A stretch of DNA of 64,000 nucleotides. Origin: Strigamia acuminata. Taxonomy: Eukaryota > Arthropoda > Chilopoda > Geophilomorpha > Linotaeniidae. The DNA lies in contig OX442316.1 in assembly GCA_949358305.1 (NCBI GenBank), positions 124,001 to 188,000 of the forward strand. The letters are read 5' to 3'. A program made the position numbers and the translations under genes. The notes under the pieces are model-generated. The model was not told where the DNA came from. It searched no databases and saw nothing but the letters and a program-made list of their open reading frames with translations. Below, piece after piece: positions 12,050-23,529 of the stretch. The first letter of the stretch is position 1; every line of letters starts with the position of its first letter.

Positions 12050-14886
12050 AGGCTCCAATGTAAGTTTTGGAAACATCCAACCAATGATTTGGGAGAATAG
12101 ACTTTTGATCTCATCACAGTTGACTTAGCACAAACACCACAAGTCCAATGTCTCTGAATGTTTAGAAATAGTGTTTAAACCTTAGTAGAAGCCTTCAATA
12201 TAAGTTTTAGCAACACCCAAGCAATAAATTTTGAAAAAAAAATTTTGAGCTTATTTCACATCGCAGTTGACTTAGCACAAACACCACAAGACCAATGTCT
12301 CTGAATGTTCAGAAATAGTGTTTAAACCTTAGTAGAAGGCTCCAATGTAAGTTTTAGAAACATCCAACCGATGATTTGGGCGAATAGACTTTTGATCTCA
12401 TCACAGTTGACTTAGCAGAAACACTACAAGACCAATGTCTCTGAATGTTCAGAAATAGTGTTTAAACCTTAGTAGAAGGCTCCAATGTAAGTTTTAGAAA
12501 CATTCAACCGATGATTTGGGAGAATAGACTTTTGATCTCATCACAGTTGACTTAGCACAAACACCACAAGACCAATGTCTCTGAATGTTCAGAAATAGTG
12601 TTTAAACCTTAGTAGAAGGCTCCAATGTAAGTTTTAGAAACATCCAACCGATGATTTGGGCGAATAGACTTTTGATCTCATCACAGTTGACTTAGCACAA
12701 ACACCACAAGACCAATGTCTCTGAATGTTCAGAAATAGTGTTTAAACCTTAGTAGAAGGCTCCAATGTAAGTTTTAGAAACATTCAACCGATGATTTGGG
12801 AGAATAGACTTTTGATCTCATCACAGTTGACTTAGCACAAACACCACAAGACCAATGTCTCTGAATGTTCAGAAATAGTGTTTAAACCTTAGTAGAAGGC
12901 TCCAATGTAAGTTTTAGAAACATCCAACCAATGATTTGGGAGAATAGACTTTTGATCTCATCACAGTTGACTTAGCACAAACACCACAAGACCAATGTCT
13001 CTGAATGTTCAGAAATAGTGTTTAAACCTTAGTAGAAGGCTCCAATGTAAGTTTTAGAAACATCCAACCAATGATTTGGGAGAATAGACTTTGATCTCAT
13101 CACAGTTGACTTAGCACAAACACCACAAGACCAATGTCTCTGAATGTTCAGAAATAGTGTTTAAACCTTAGTAGAAGCCTTCAATGTAAGTTTTAGCAAC
13201 ATCCAAGCAATGATTTGGGAGAATAGACTTTTGATCTCATCACAGTTGACTTAGCACAAACACCACAAAACCAATGTCTCTGAATGTTCAGAAATAGTGT
13301 TTAAACCTTAGTAGAAGGCTCCAATGTAAGTTTTAGAAACATCCAACCAATGATTTGGGAGAATAAACTTTTGATCTCATCACAGTTGACTTAGCACAAA
13401 CACCACAAGACCAATGTCTCTGAATGTTCAGAAATAGTGTTTAAACCTTAGTAGAAGGCTCCAATGTAAGTTTTAGAAACATCCAACCGATGATTTGGGA
13501 GAATCGACTTTTGATCTCATCACAGTTGACTTAGCACAAACACCACAAGACCAATGTCTCTGAATGTTCAGAAATAGTGTTTAAACCTTAGTAGAAGGCT
13601 CCAATGTAAGTTTTAGAAACATCCAACCAATGATTTGGGAGAATAGACTTTTGATCTCATCACAGTTGATTTAGCACAAACACCACAAGATCAATATCTC
13701 TGAACGTTCAGAAATAGTGTTTAAACCTTAGTAGAAGCCTTCAATATAAGTTTTAGCAACACCCAAGCATTAAATTTTGAAAAAAAAATTTTGAGCTCAT
13801 TTCACATCGCAGTTGACTTAGCACAAACACCACAAGACCAATGTCTCTGAATGTTCAGAAATAGTGTTTAAACCTTAGTAGAAGGCTCCAATGTAAGTTT
13901 TAGAAACATCCAACCAATGATTTGGGAGAATAGACTTTTGATCTCATCACAGTTGACTTAGCACAAACACCACAAGACCAATGTCTCTGAACGTTCAGAA
14001 ATAGTGTTTAAACCTTAGTAGAAGGCTCCAATGTAAGTTTTAGAAACATCCAACCAATGATTTGGGAGAATAGACTTTTGATCTCATCACAGTTGACTTA
14101 GCACAAACACCACAAGACCAATGTCTCTGAATGTTCGAAAATAGTGTTTAAACCTTAGTAGAAGCCTTCAATATAAGTTTTAGCAACATCCAACCAATGA
14201 TTTGGAAGAATAGACTTTTGATCTCATCACAGTTGACTTAGCACAAACACCACAAGACCAATGTCTCTGAATGTTCAGAAATAGTGTTTAAACCTTAGTA
14301 GAAGGCTCCAATGTAAGTTTTAGAAACATCCAACCAATGATTTGGGAGAATAGACTTTTGATCTCATCACAGTTGACTTAGCACAAACACCACAAGTCCA
14401 ATGTCTCTGAATGTTCAGAAATAGTGTTTAAACCTTAGTAGAAGCCTTCAATATAAGTTTTAGCAACACCCAAGCAATAAATTTTGAAAAAAAAATTCTG
14501 AGCTTATTTCACATCACAGTTGACTTAGCACAAACACCACAAGACCAATGTCTCTGAATGTTCGAAAATAGTGTTTAAACCTTAGTAGAAGCCTTCAATA
14601 TAAGTTTTAGCAACACCCAAGCAATAAATTTTGAAAAAAAAATTTTGAGCTTATTTCACATCACAGTTGACTTAGCACAAACACCACAAGACCAATGTCT
14701 CTGAATGTTCAGAAATAGTGTTTAAACCTTAGTAGAAGGCTCCAATGTAAGTTTTAGAAACATCCAACCAATGATTTGGGAAAATAGACATTTGATCTCA
14801 TCACAGTTGACTTAGCACAAACACCACAAGACCAATGTCTCTGAATGTTCAGAAATAGTTTTTAAACCTTAGTAGAAGCCTTCAAT

Positions 14887-15307
14887 AAGGGGTTTCATAA
14901 ATGGTGCGCTGAAGGCGCTGAAGCGATTATGACGATTATTCTGCTGAAGCGATTATCATGTGACTTGGATGGGCCAATCACATGAATAATCGCTTCAGCG
15001 TTTCAGCGCTTATTTATAATCGTCTGAAAAGGAGTTTTTAGTGCTGAAGAGTGCTTAAACTAAGGAAATAAGAGTTGGTTGTAAATATTTAAAAAAATTA
15101 AAATAAATAATTAATTTAATTTAAAAAAATAAATAAATAGGTTACAAAAATACATTAAAAAAATAAGAATAATAAAAAAAAAAAAAAAAAGTTATGTGAC
15201 TTAAGGAATAATCACTTGGATCTGGTGTGGGTCCTCAATAATGCAGTGATTGTGATTATTGGAACAATCACTTCAGCGCCTTCAGCGTGTCATTTATGAA
15301 ACCCCTT
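14887..15307. mobile_element. Non-autonomous inverted-repeat DNA transposon (MITE-like), copy 1, 421 bp
   Basis: Terminal inverted repeats AATAAGGGGTTTCATAAATG and its exact reverse complement (20 bp when the flanking AAT/ATT is counted, 14884-15310). The symmetry continues imperfectly through CGCTGAAGGCGCTGAAG. The interior has a 57 nt palindrome at 14943-14999, an AT-rich stretch and a run of 17 A. There is no ORF, so it would need a transposase in trans. It sits in a C-type monomer between CCTTCAAT and TGTAAG. No clean target duplication is visible: a 2 bp AT would require one more T than present monomers have. I cannot assign the superfamily. Confidence 0.85.
14943..14999. repeat. Internal palindrome of the MITE-like element
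   Basis: GCTGAAGCGATTAT (14943-14956) pairs with ATAATCGCTTCAGC (14986-14999). The next inward CATGTGA (14957-14963) pairs with TCACATG (14978-14984), leaving one bulged A and a 14 nt loop. This gives a 21 bp hairpin that repeats the subterminal CTGAAGCGATTAT motif. The same structure is present in all four copies. Confidence 0.85.
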
Positions 15308-16099
15308 ATTGTAAGTTTTAGCAACATCCAAGCAATGATTTGGGAGAATAGACTTTTGATCTCATCACAGTTGACTTAGCACAAACACCACAAGACCAAT
15401 GTCTCTGAATGTTCAGAAATAGTGTTTAAACCTTAGTAGAAGCCTTCAATATAAGTTTTAGCAACACCCAAGCAATAAATTTTGAAAAAAAAATTCTGAG
15501 CTTATTTCACATCACAGTTGACTTAGCACAAACACCACAAGACCAATGTCTCTGAATGTTCAGAAATAGTGTTTAAACCTTAGTAGAAGGCTCCAATGTA
15601 AGTTTTAGAAACATCCAACCAATGATTTGGGAGAATAGACATTTGATCTCATCACAGTTGACTTAGCACAAACACCACAAGACCAATGTCTCTGAATGTT
15701 CAGAAATAGTGTTTAAACCTTAGTAGAAGGCTCCAATGTAAGTTTTAGAAACATCCAACCAATGATTTGGGAGAATAGACTTTGATCTCATCACAGTTGA
15801 CTTAGCACAAACACCACAAGACCAATGTCTCTGAATGTTCAGAAATAGTTTTTAAACCTTAGTAAAAGCCTTCAATGTAAGTTTTAGCAACATCCAAGCA
15901 ATGATTTGGGAGAATAGACTTTTGATCTCATCACAGTTGACTTAGCACAAACACCACAAGACCAATGTCTCTGAATGTTCAGAAATAGTGTTTAAACCTT
16001 AGTAGAAGCCTTCAATATAAGTTCTAGCAACACCCAAGCAATAAATTTTGAAAAAAAAATTTTGAGCTTATTTCACATCGCAGTTGACTTAGCACAAAC

Positions 16100-18000
16100 A
16101 CCACAAGACCAATGTCTCTGAATGTTCAGAAATAGTGTTTAAACCTTAGTAGAAGGCTCCAATGTAAGTTTTAGAAACATCCAACCAATGATTTAGGAGA
16201 ATAGACTTTTGATCTCATCACAGTTGACTTAGCACAAACACCACAAGACCAATGTCTCTGAATGTTCAGAAATAGTGTTTAAACCTTAGTAGAAGGCTCC
16301 AATGTAAGTTTTAGAAACATCCAACCAATGATTTGGGAGAATAGACTTTTGATCTCATCACAGTTGACTTAGCACAAACACCACAAGACCAATGTCTCTG
16401 AATGTTCAGAAATAGTGTTTAAACCTTAGTAGAAGGCTCCAATGTAAGTTTTAGAAACATCCAACCAATGATTTGGGAGAATAGACTTTTGATCTCATCA
16501 CAGTTGACTTAGCACAAACACCACAAGACCAATGTCTCTGAATGTTCAGAAATAGTGTTTAAACCTTAGTAGAAGGCTCCAATGTAAGTTTTAGAAACAT
16601 CCAACCAATGATTTGGGAGAATAGACTTTTGATCTCATCACAGTTGACTTAGCACAAACACCACAAGACCAATGTCTCTGAATGTTCAGAAATAGTGTTT
16701 AAACCTTAGTAGAAGGCTCCAATGTAAGTTTTAGAAACATCCAACCGATGATTTGGGAGAATCGACTTTTGATCTCATCACAGTTGACTTAGCACAAACA
16801 CCACAAGACCAATGTCTCTGAATGTTCAGAAATAGTGTTTAAACCTTAGTAGAAGGCTCCAATGTAAGTTTTAGAAACATCCAACCAATGATTTGGGAGA
16901 ATAGACTTTTGATCTCATCACAGTTGATTTAGCACAAACACCACAAGATCAATATCTCTGAACGTTCAGAAATAGTGTTTAAACCTTAGTAGAAGCCTTC
17001 AATATAAGTTTTAGCAACACCCAAGCATTAAATTTTGAAAAAAAAATTTTGAGCTCATTTCACATCGCAGTTGACTTAGCACAAACACCACAAGACCAAT
17101 GTCTCTGAATGTTCAGAAATAGTGTTTAAACCTTAGTAGAAGGCTCCAATGTAAGTTTTAGAAACATCCAACCAATGATTTGGGAGAATAGACTTTTGAT
17201 CTCATCACAGTTGACTTAGCACAAACACCACAAGTCCAATGTCTCTGAATGTTTAGAAATAGTGTTTAAACCTTAGTAGAAGCCTTCAATATAAGTTTTA
17301 GCAACATCCAAGCAATGATTTGGGAAAATAGACTTTTGATCTCATCACAGTTGACTTAGCACAAACACCACAAGACCAATGTCTCTGAATGTTCAGAAAT
17401 AGTGTTTAAACCTTAGTAGAAGGCTCCAATGTAAGTTTTAGAAACATCCAACCAATGATTTGGGAGAATAGACTTTTGATCTCATCACAGTTGACTTAGC
17501 ACAAACACCACAAGACCAATGTCTCTGAATGTTCAGAAATAGTGTTTAAACCTTAGTAGAAGGCTCCAATGTAAGTTTTAGAAACATCCAACCGATGATT
17601 TGGGAGAATCGACTTTTGATCTCATCACAGTTGACTTAGCACAAACACCACAAGACCAATGTCTCTGAATGTTCAGAAATAGTGTTTAAACCTTAGTAGA
17701 AGGCTCCAATGTAAGTTTTAGAAACATCCAACCAATGATTTGGGAGAATAGACTTTTGATCTCATCACAGTTGATTTAGCACAAACACCACAAGATCAAT
17801 ATCTCTGAACGTTCAGAAATAGTGTTTAAACCTTAGTAGAAGCCTTCAATATAAGTTTTAGCAACACCCAAGCATTAAATTTTGAAAAAAAAATTTTGAG
17901 CTCATTTCACATCGCAGTTGACTTAGCACAAACACCACAAGACCAATGTCTCTGAATGTTCAGAAATAGTGTTTAAACCTTAGTAGAAGGCTCCAATGTA
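16100..18000. repeat. Pair of markers 847 bp apart, recurring right of the LTR elements
   Basis: The distinctive monomer start TGATTTAGCACA followed by AGATCAATATCTCTGAACG occurs at 16925 and 17772 (847 bp apart). It occurs again at 36149 and 36996, also 847 bp apart with the same variant order between them. The same six-monomer segment is therefore present on both sides of the LTR-element insertion. Confidence 0.75.
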
Positions 18001-19453
18001 AGTTTTAGAAACATTCAACTGATGATTTGGGAGAATAGACTTTTGATCTCATCACAGTTGACTTAGCACAAACACCACAAGACCAATGTCTCTGAATGTT
18101 CAGAAATAGTGTTTAAACCTTAGTAGAAGGCTCCAATGTAAGTTTTAGAAACATTCAACCGATGATTTGGGAGAATAGACTTTTGATCTCATCACAGTTG
18201 ACTTAGCACAAACACCACAAGACCAATGTCTCTGAATGTTCAGAAATAGTGTTTAAACCTTAGTAGAAGGCTCCAATGTAAGTTTTAGAAACATCCAACC
18301 AATGATTTGGGAGAATAGACTTTGATCTCATCACAGTTGACTTAGCACAAACACCACAAGACCAATGTCTCTGAATGTTCAGAAATAGTGTTTAAACCTT
18401 AGTAGAAGGCTCCAATGTAAGTTTTAGAAACATCCAACCAATGATTTGGGAGAATAGACTTTGATCTCATCACAGTTGACTTAGCACAAACACCACAAGA
18501 CCAATGTCTCTGAATGTTCAGAAATAGTGTTTAAACCTTAGTAGAAGCCTTCAATGTAGGTTTTAGCAACATCCAAGCAATGATTTGGGAGAATAGACTT
18601 TTGATCTCATCACAGTTGACTTAGCACAAACACCACAAAACCAATGTCTCTGAATGTTCAGAAATAGTGTTTAAACCTTAGTAGAAGGCTCCAATGTAAG
18701 TTTTAGAAACATCCAACCAATGATTTGGGAGAATAGACTTTTGATCTCATCACAGTTGACTTAGCACAAACACCACAAGACCAATGTCTCTGAATGTTCA
18801 GAAATAGTGTTTAAACCTTAGTAGAAGGCTCCAATGTAAGTTTTAGAAACATCCAACCGATGATTTGGGCGAATAGACTTTTGATCTCATCACAGTTGAC
18901 TTAGCACAAACACCACAAGACCAATGTCTCTGAATGTTCAGAAATAGTGTTTAAACCTTAGTAGAAGGCTCCAATGTAAGTTTTAGAAACATTCAACCGA
19001 TGATTTGGGAGAATAGACTTTTGATCTCATCACAGTTGACTTAGCACAAACACCACAAGACCAATGTCTCTGAATGTTCAGAAATAGTGTTTAAACCTTA
19101 GTAGAAGGCTCCAATGTAAGTTTTAGAAACATCCAACCAATGATTTGGGAGAATAGACTTTTGATCTCATCACAGTTGACTTAGCACAAACACCACAAGA
19201 CCAATGTCTCTGAATGTTCAGAAATAGTGTTTAAACCTTAGTAGAAGGCTCCAATGTAAGTTTTAGAAACATCCAACCAATGATTTGGGAGAATAGACTT
19301 TGATCTCATCACAGTTGACTTAGCACAAACACCACAAGACCAATGTCTCTGAATGTTCAGAAATAGTGTTTAAACCTTAGTAGAAGGCTCCAATGTAAGT
19401 TTTAGAAACATCCAACCAATGATTTGGGAGAATAGACTTTTGATCTCATCACA

Positions 19454-19457
19454 GTTG
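19454..19457. repeat. Outer element target-site duplication, left (GTTG)
   Basis: GTTG precedes the left LTR and is repeated at 34181-34184 after the right LTR. Removing the element plus one copy restores an uninterrupted monomer (CACAGTTGACTTAGC). Confidence 0.9.
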
Positions 19458-19932
19458 TGTTGCGAGCACGCGCAACATGGATTTTTGCTATCGCAATAGC
19501 GGATTTGCTTTGATTAATCATTAATTTAAGTTTGTGTTTACTTAATAGTGCAGCTTAAGTTTTGGCTAAAGGTTAAATGAATTTCGTGTAGTTTGTGACG
19601 TGTGAGTGGTGAATTACCTGATTTAAGCTGTCTTTCTTAAGGTAATCTTGCATCTTTTCTTTGATTCTTTGGAGTTTTACTGCTTGGATTCGTCCAAAGA
19701 GTTGCTGTTGTTAGTTCCTAAGTTAGTTTGTTTATTTGAAACACTTTGTCTTAATTTATTAAGGTTTTGTGCCTTTTGTAATGATTTTATACTCGAAACT
19801 GTGTATTTTCTTGTATACGCTTTATCATTTTGTCACTAGAGGGACAATTCGCCTCTTGCGAGCGATTGTTGCCACTCGTTGCTAAGAGCTGCTGCTCTAA
19901 TTGTTCTAGGTTGCGCAGCAACTACACTGACT

Positions 19933-19940
19933 TATATATA
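19933..19940 (+). promoter_or_regulatory. TATA-like box in outer 5' LTR
   Basis: TATATATA followed by GTTTTTCTAG, 73 bp upstream of AATAAA. The order fits LTR promoter then polyadenylation signal in + orientation. Repeated at 33884-33891. Function is inferred from motif and order only. Confidence 0.45.
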
Positions 19941-20012
19941 GTTTTTCTAGTCCTAAGTAACGTTGATTTTCTCCTCTCTTATGTGTAATGTTTTGATAGA
20001 TTTTAACTTTAC

Positions 20013-20018
20013 AATAAA
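20013..20018 (+). terminator. Polyadenylation signal AATAAA in outer LTR (5' copy)
   Basis: AATAAA lies downstream of the TATA-like box and ~210 bp before the LTR end, in sense orientation. The functional copy would be the one in the 3' LTR. Confidence 0.5.
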
Positions 20019-20233
20019 TTCGTTTTTGTGTGCTAACTTGAGCACAATAGTATTGAATTATCCCAACATGTTCAGCAGCTCACTTTACAGGTTTCACATC
20101 AAGGTTTTTCCTGTAATGGACTTTCTTCTTTGGGATTCTTCACAAGTTCTGGTAAATAGGGTTATTTATTTTAACCATTTTCTAATGTCTTCTAGAGTGC
20201 AACACGGTCTTCAAGCACTGCTAGAAACAAAGT

Positions 20234-20251
20234 TGGTGCCGTTTTGCTTGA
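20234..20251 (+). other. Putative primer-binding site of outer element
   Basis: Begins TGGTGCCG after a 4-nt AAGT spacer following the 5' LTR. TGG is the complement of a tRNA CCA end. The TGGTGCC core (tRNA ending GGCACCA) is also present in the inner element after an AAGTTGG start. I did not assign the tRNA. Confidence 0.55.
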
Positions 20252-20783
20252 CCAGGATGCTAGCCAAGTGTCGTCAGGTTGCCGTGAGTTCGAAAATGGG
20301 TGACATCGCCGCCATTTTTGGAAACAAGATCGGTAATTGCAGTGGAAGCTGCCAGCGCTTAGTGACGACAGACGCATCGTGTGAAGCCAGCGCATTCACA
20401 AGCGCAATGCGTGTGGCTGTCGGTCAAATCGAGAATTGCTGCTCGGGATGGCGAAATTCGTCTCAGATTCGCCCAGTACGAGTGCGTCGTATGGCGGAAT
20501 GCAGCGACCACTTCGGGATCGTCGATGGAGAGAGTTTCGGCAAGATTTTCCAGGATTTCGTGTGCCCAGTTCGTTGGACAGTACGAGGCTGTGTCCACAC
20601 AGACGTGCGCCGTCTCACAAGCGACGCGGTCAAGATTCCAGTCGAGTTGTTTCTTCAGCAGCAGAGCGAGTTCTCTCAGTTGTACCGGACAGTCCCGCCA
20701 AAAGATTCGTGCCGTCAGCGCACACAGAATGGTCACCGAGTTTGGAAGAGTCACTCTTCAAGCGTCAGTCGGCCGCCAGTTAT

Positions 20784-20894
20784 ACACAACGCAATGTACT
20801 AGAGTCGGCAATGAAGATTTCGTTTTTTTGTCGATTATATTTTTCTCGTTTTTATCAAATGTTAATTTTTAAGATTTTTGGGGGAAATTGTGAG
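20784..20894 (+). other. Leader motif pair shared with the inner BEL element
   Basis: ACACAACGCAATGT at 20784-20797 is followed by TTTTTGGGGGAAATTGTGAG ending at 20894. The inner element has the identical 14-mer on the - strand (30690-30677) and TTTTGGGGGAGATATGAG ending at 30571. The pair spans about 111 nt here and 120 nt there, both in the sense strand and both in the 5' leader. A conserved RNA signal (packaging or dimerisation) is an inference. Confidence 0.6.
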
Positions 20895-23525
20895 TGTTTG
20901 GGTTTTTAAAGGGCGTTAGCTTTCTAGAATGTTTAGGTGTCGTTTTGAGCTCGTGCGTAAGAAGTTACGCGGCTTTCCCTGGTTTTTCTTAGCATGTTCG
21001 CGCCTTGGGGCGACAGTTTACCTTGACAGGCTGTCCGCAAGGGCCCTTTAAGTTCCCTACCTCAGCTTTTGCCCTCCTCGCTTACGGTTATGTTGCTATT
21101 GTCCTCAGTTCCTTGTTTAAGTGCCAAAGAATGATTTGTACGTATTTATTGGCTTTCTGTGTCTGGATTTAATAAGGGAGTCCAATTTTCTGATCGCATT
21201 TATGCCTGTGCTGGTTAATAGCTTTATTCTTTGTTCACTCACGTTTTTGGTAAGAATTTTTGGTTTAATATGTGAGAAGCAAGGCTACTTGTTTCCAAGT
21301 TTCCCTTTTTAAACGAGTTTGCCAATTTATCACGTTATTAGCTCTTTGGACTTGAGTTCTTTGATCTCCCGGGGTTTCTCCCTTTTTCGTGTAGTCTTTT
21401 TAAGAAATTTTTAGGCTTAATGACAGGAGCGTCGTCACAATTGCAAATTTTTAGTGGTGTTGGCCAGTTAGTCGTCAGCTCGGGGTCGATTAACTCCCGC
21501 TTTTAGCTTTCTGCCCTACGCTAAAGTTAAATTACTAGCTATTGTGAGCCAACCAGTTCCTTCTCCTCGTCCTTCCCGCCTATCAGAGCGGCGGTCAGGG
21601 GGGTCCTTGAGTGATCTGGCTTCTTCTCGTCATGTGAGCCTGCTCTTGTGTTTGGAATGTGGACGACCTCTGGTCTTTACGTTTTGTGTCCAATGTTTTT
21701 CGTGTGCCGCACGAGTTTCCTCGTGAGCTCTGGTGTCGATCATCTCTCCGCTTCGGGAGAGGGCACACCCGTTTGTATTCGTGTGTTTGTAGAACGTTTC
21801 TTGTTTATAGAACGTGATTCGTTCTTTTGCTGCTCATGTCTAGCTGAACGAGCGCTGGCCCGCGAGGTCAGTCGGTTCTTATCTGTCCGTCAATTTCTGT
21901 TCGGTTAGATTGTTATACGACTTGTTTGCAAGTGGGTTTGGATATAGAAAGGTGTGTGACTTCTGTCGGTGCTGGAAGTTTAGAGCAGCCGATCCGCACC
22001 GCCCACTGGACAAGTCCAGTTTCTGTTGTTGACCGCTGCACCCAGTGTCTACCGCTGGTGATGTACGTTCTGCATTTTCGCTTTCTCTTCGTGGAAACGT
22101 CCGTAGCGTTTCATGAGTCTTCATTAGTGATTAGTCTCGCCTTTTATCGTTTAAAAAAGGGAGTTTAGTTATTCTAGTTCTTTGGGGCAACTTTAGAATT
22201 TGGACATTTTAGCTTATTCGTTTAGGAAATAGCTTGCTTGCTATTTTTGGGTTGTGGCTAGCTAGCGTGGCGTTAGGGTATAGGTACTTGTTTTGGATGG
22301 TCGTTCTTGCTGTGCACAGCAAGGACTGCCATTCGATGTGTTTCAGAGGGCAGGTTTGCACTGCCATACTCTGTCAGATGTCGTGTCCGAGACATAGTCC
22401 CTGCGCCTCTTGGCGGCCCCTATTTCTACGTTTGCTTCCCGCGACTGAGTAGTTGTTGTTAGTCTTTCATCCCTAGCTCTGCAGTGAGGCAGACATGCAC
22501 TAGGCAGGGAGCCCACTCTAGGATGGGTCGAAGGACGTGTGTGTGCGGCCTTCTTGGCGCCGGCACTCGGCAACACGTTTTAGTCATTGGACAACACGTG
22601 CTTTCAGTAGAGTGGCGATTTCCGGAAGTCGGCTTGCTGATCGACGATGTGGTCAATGGGTATGTGAGCGAGTCAATTGTCGACTTGCAGTTGCTTACCG
22701 GTTCCAGTAATGCGGTTGGCAACTGGCAAGTCCTTGTGCTCATGTCTATATGTGACGCCCCTCGTAATCAGAGACGTCAAGCAACCCTCCCTCTTCTCTC
22801 GTTTCTCGGTTCAATCATATTGGTTCCGACTCGGGGTGGGCCAAGCGTTCATACGGTAGCCTCCTTATTGGAGCATGGGGTTTTAACTAGATCTAGTTTC
22901 TATTTCCCCCTCGGTTAAAGAAGTTTCAGTCTTCGTGGTAGTCTGCTCACAACAGGCTACACGGTGGCCCGAGTGCGGACGTGCAGTCCATCGGGTACCT
23001 CCTTGTTCAAGGCGCATTCGTAAAGCGCAGCTCGGTTGAAAGAAAGCCACCGGTTTTAATTTCTTTTCAACGACGTGATTAGTTTTCGTGCAGGAAGTGT
23101 AGCTTCGTTTCATTTGGTTGCAGTTGCACTGCTTCCAACGTTTTTCAGTATCGTTTGACACCTGTTGATCTTCAAAAAGAAGCAGGCCCCTTTCCTTTCT
23201 TTTCTCGTGGGGAGGAAATGGATTGATTATTTGGGTACGGACTTATTCCCTCTTCGAAAAAAAGCAGGAAGTTTAGTGTTTTGGAATTCTTGCTGGTTTT
23301 CACAGTTCCAGTTTGTTAGTTTCCCTTGTGAGGCCATACTTGGCCAATAGCTTTAGTGATAATATTGACGTTTTTGCCGGTATTTATTTGCACGGAACGT
23401 GTTCGTTTTTTTTAGATAATTGAACCGTTTTTCTCTTGTTAGTTAGATAAAAGTGTGGTCGATGGGTCAGCGTGCGGGTGTTTCTTTGTCACTGTGGACA
23501 AGAGGTCGCAGATGGTTTACACAGT

Positions 23526-23529
23526 CACC
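23526..23529. repeat. Inner element target-site duplication, left (CACC)
   Basis: CACC immediately before the LTR terminus, matched by CACC at 32181-32184. Confidence 0.85.

Larger units (their letters stand above)
1..19457. repeat. Satellite array, left part (~140 bp monomer, higher-order organised)
   Basis: Head-to-tail tandem repeat in a single orientation, broken only by the inverted-repeat element at 14887-15307. Each monomer is most easily delimited at its CAGTTGACTTAGCAC motif. Typical monomers are 140 bp (for example 1658-1797). A subset is 139 bp through loss of one T in GACTTTTGATC, and AT-rich monomers are 147 bp (for example 1084-1230). The first ~85 bp, from CAGTTGACTT to TTAGTAGAAG, is almost invariant; variation is concentrated in the last ~55 bp. 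Stops in all frames leave no ORF of note, so I see no coding role. The right end is the insertion site of the LTR element at 19458. Confidence 0.98.
19458..20229 (+). repeat. Outer element 5' LTR (772 bp)
   Basis: Starts with the hairpin-forming TGTTGCGAGCACGCGCAACA and ends GCTAGAAACA. It is T/G-rich. It contains a TATA-like TATATATA (19933-19940), preceded by the palindrome GTTGCGCAGCAAC (19910-19922), and AATAAA at 20013-20018. Line-by-line comparison with 33409-34180 (offset 13951) showed no difference. Confidence 0.95.
20230..23529 (+). other. Outer element internal region, left 3.3 kb, no recognisable protein domain
   Basis: From the 5' LTR edge to the inner-element insertion. Positions ~20240-20800 are richer in GC and low in stops in several frames on both strands. 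The longest frames are about 130-280 codons; several open only at non-ATG codons and none shows a motif I recognise. The rest is T/G-rich on the + strand with frequent stops. Short open stretches (for example 22484-22918) are not convincing genes. Possible contents are packaging and leader signals, plus captured or decayed sequence. The block at 20784-20894 resembles the inner element's leader. Confidence 0.7.

Noticed and set aside
1-19457. CRISPR-like array of regular repeats
   Set aside because: The whole 140-147 bp unit repeats head to tail with no unique spacers, and the context is eukaryotic satellite with retrotransposons.
19963-20909. Overlapping + strand open frames (up to 279 codons) in the outer element as genes
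   Set aside because: Several lack an ATG start, they run from the LTR into the interior, overlap in different frames, have skewed serine/arginine composition and show no domain I recognise.
22459-22918. Open frames on both strands (94 and 144 codons)
   Set aside because: No ATG at the longer frame's start, no known motif, and opposite-strand overlap typical of chance in a GC-richer patch.
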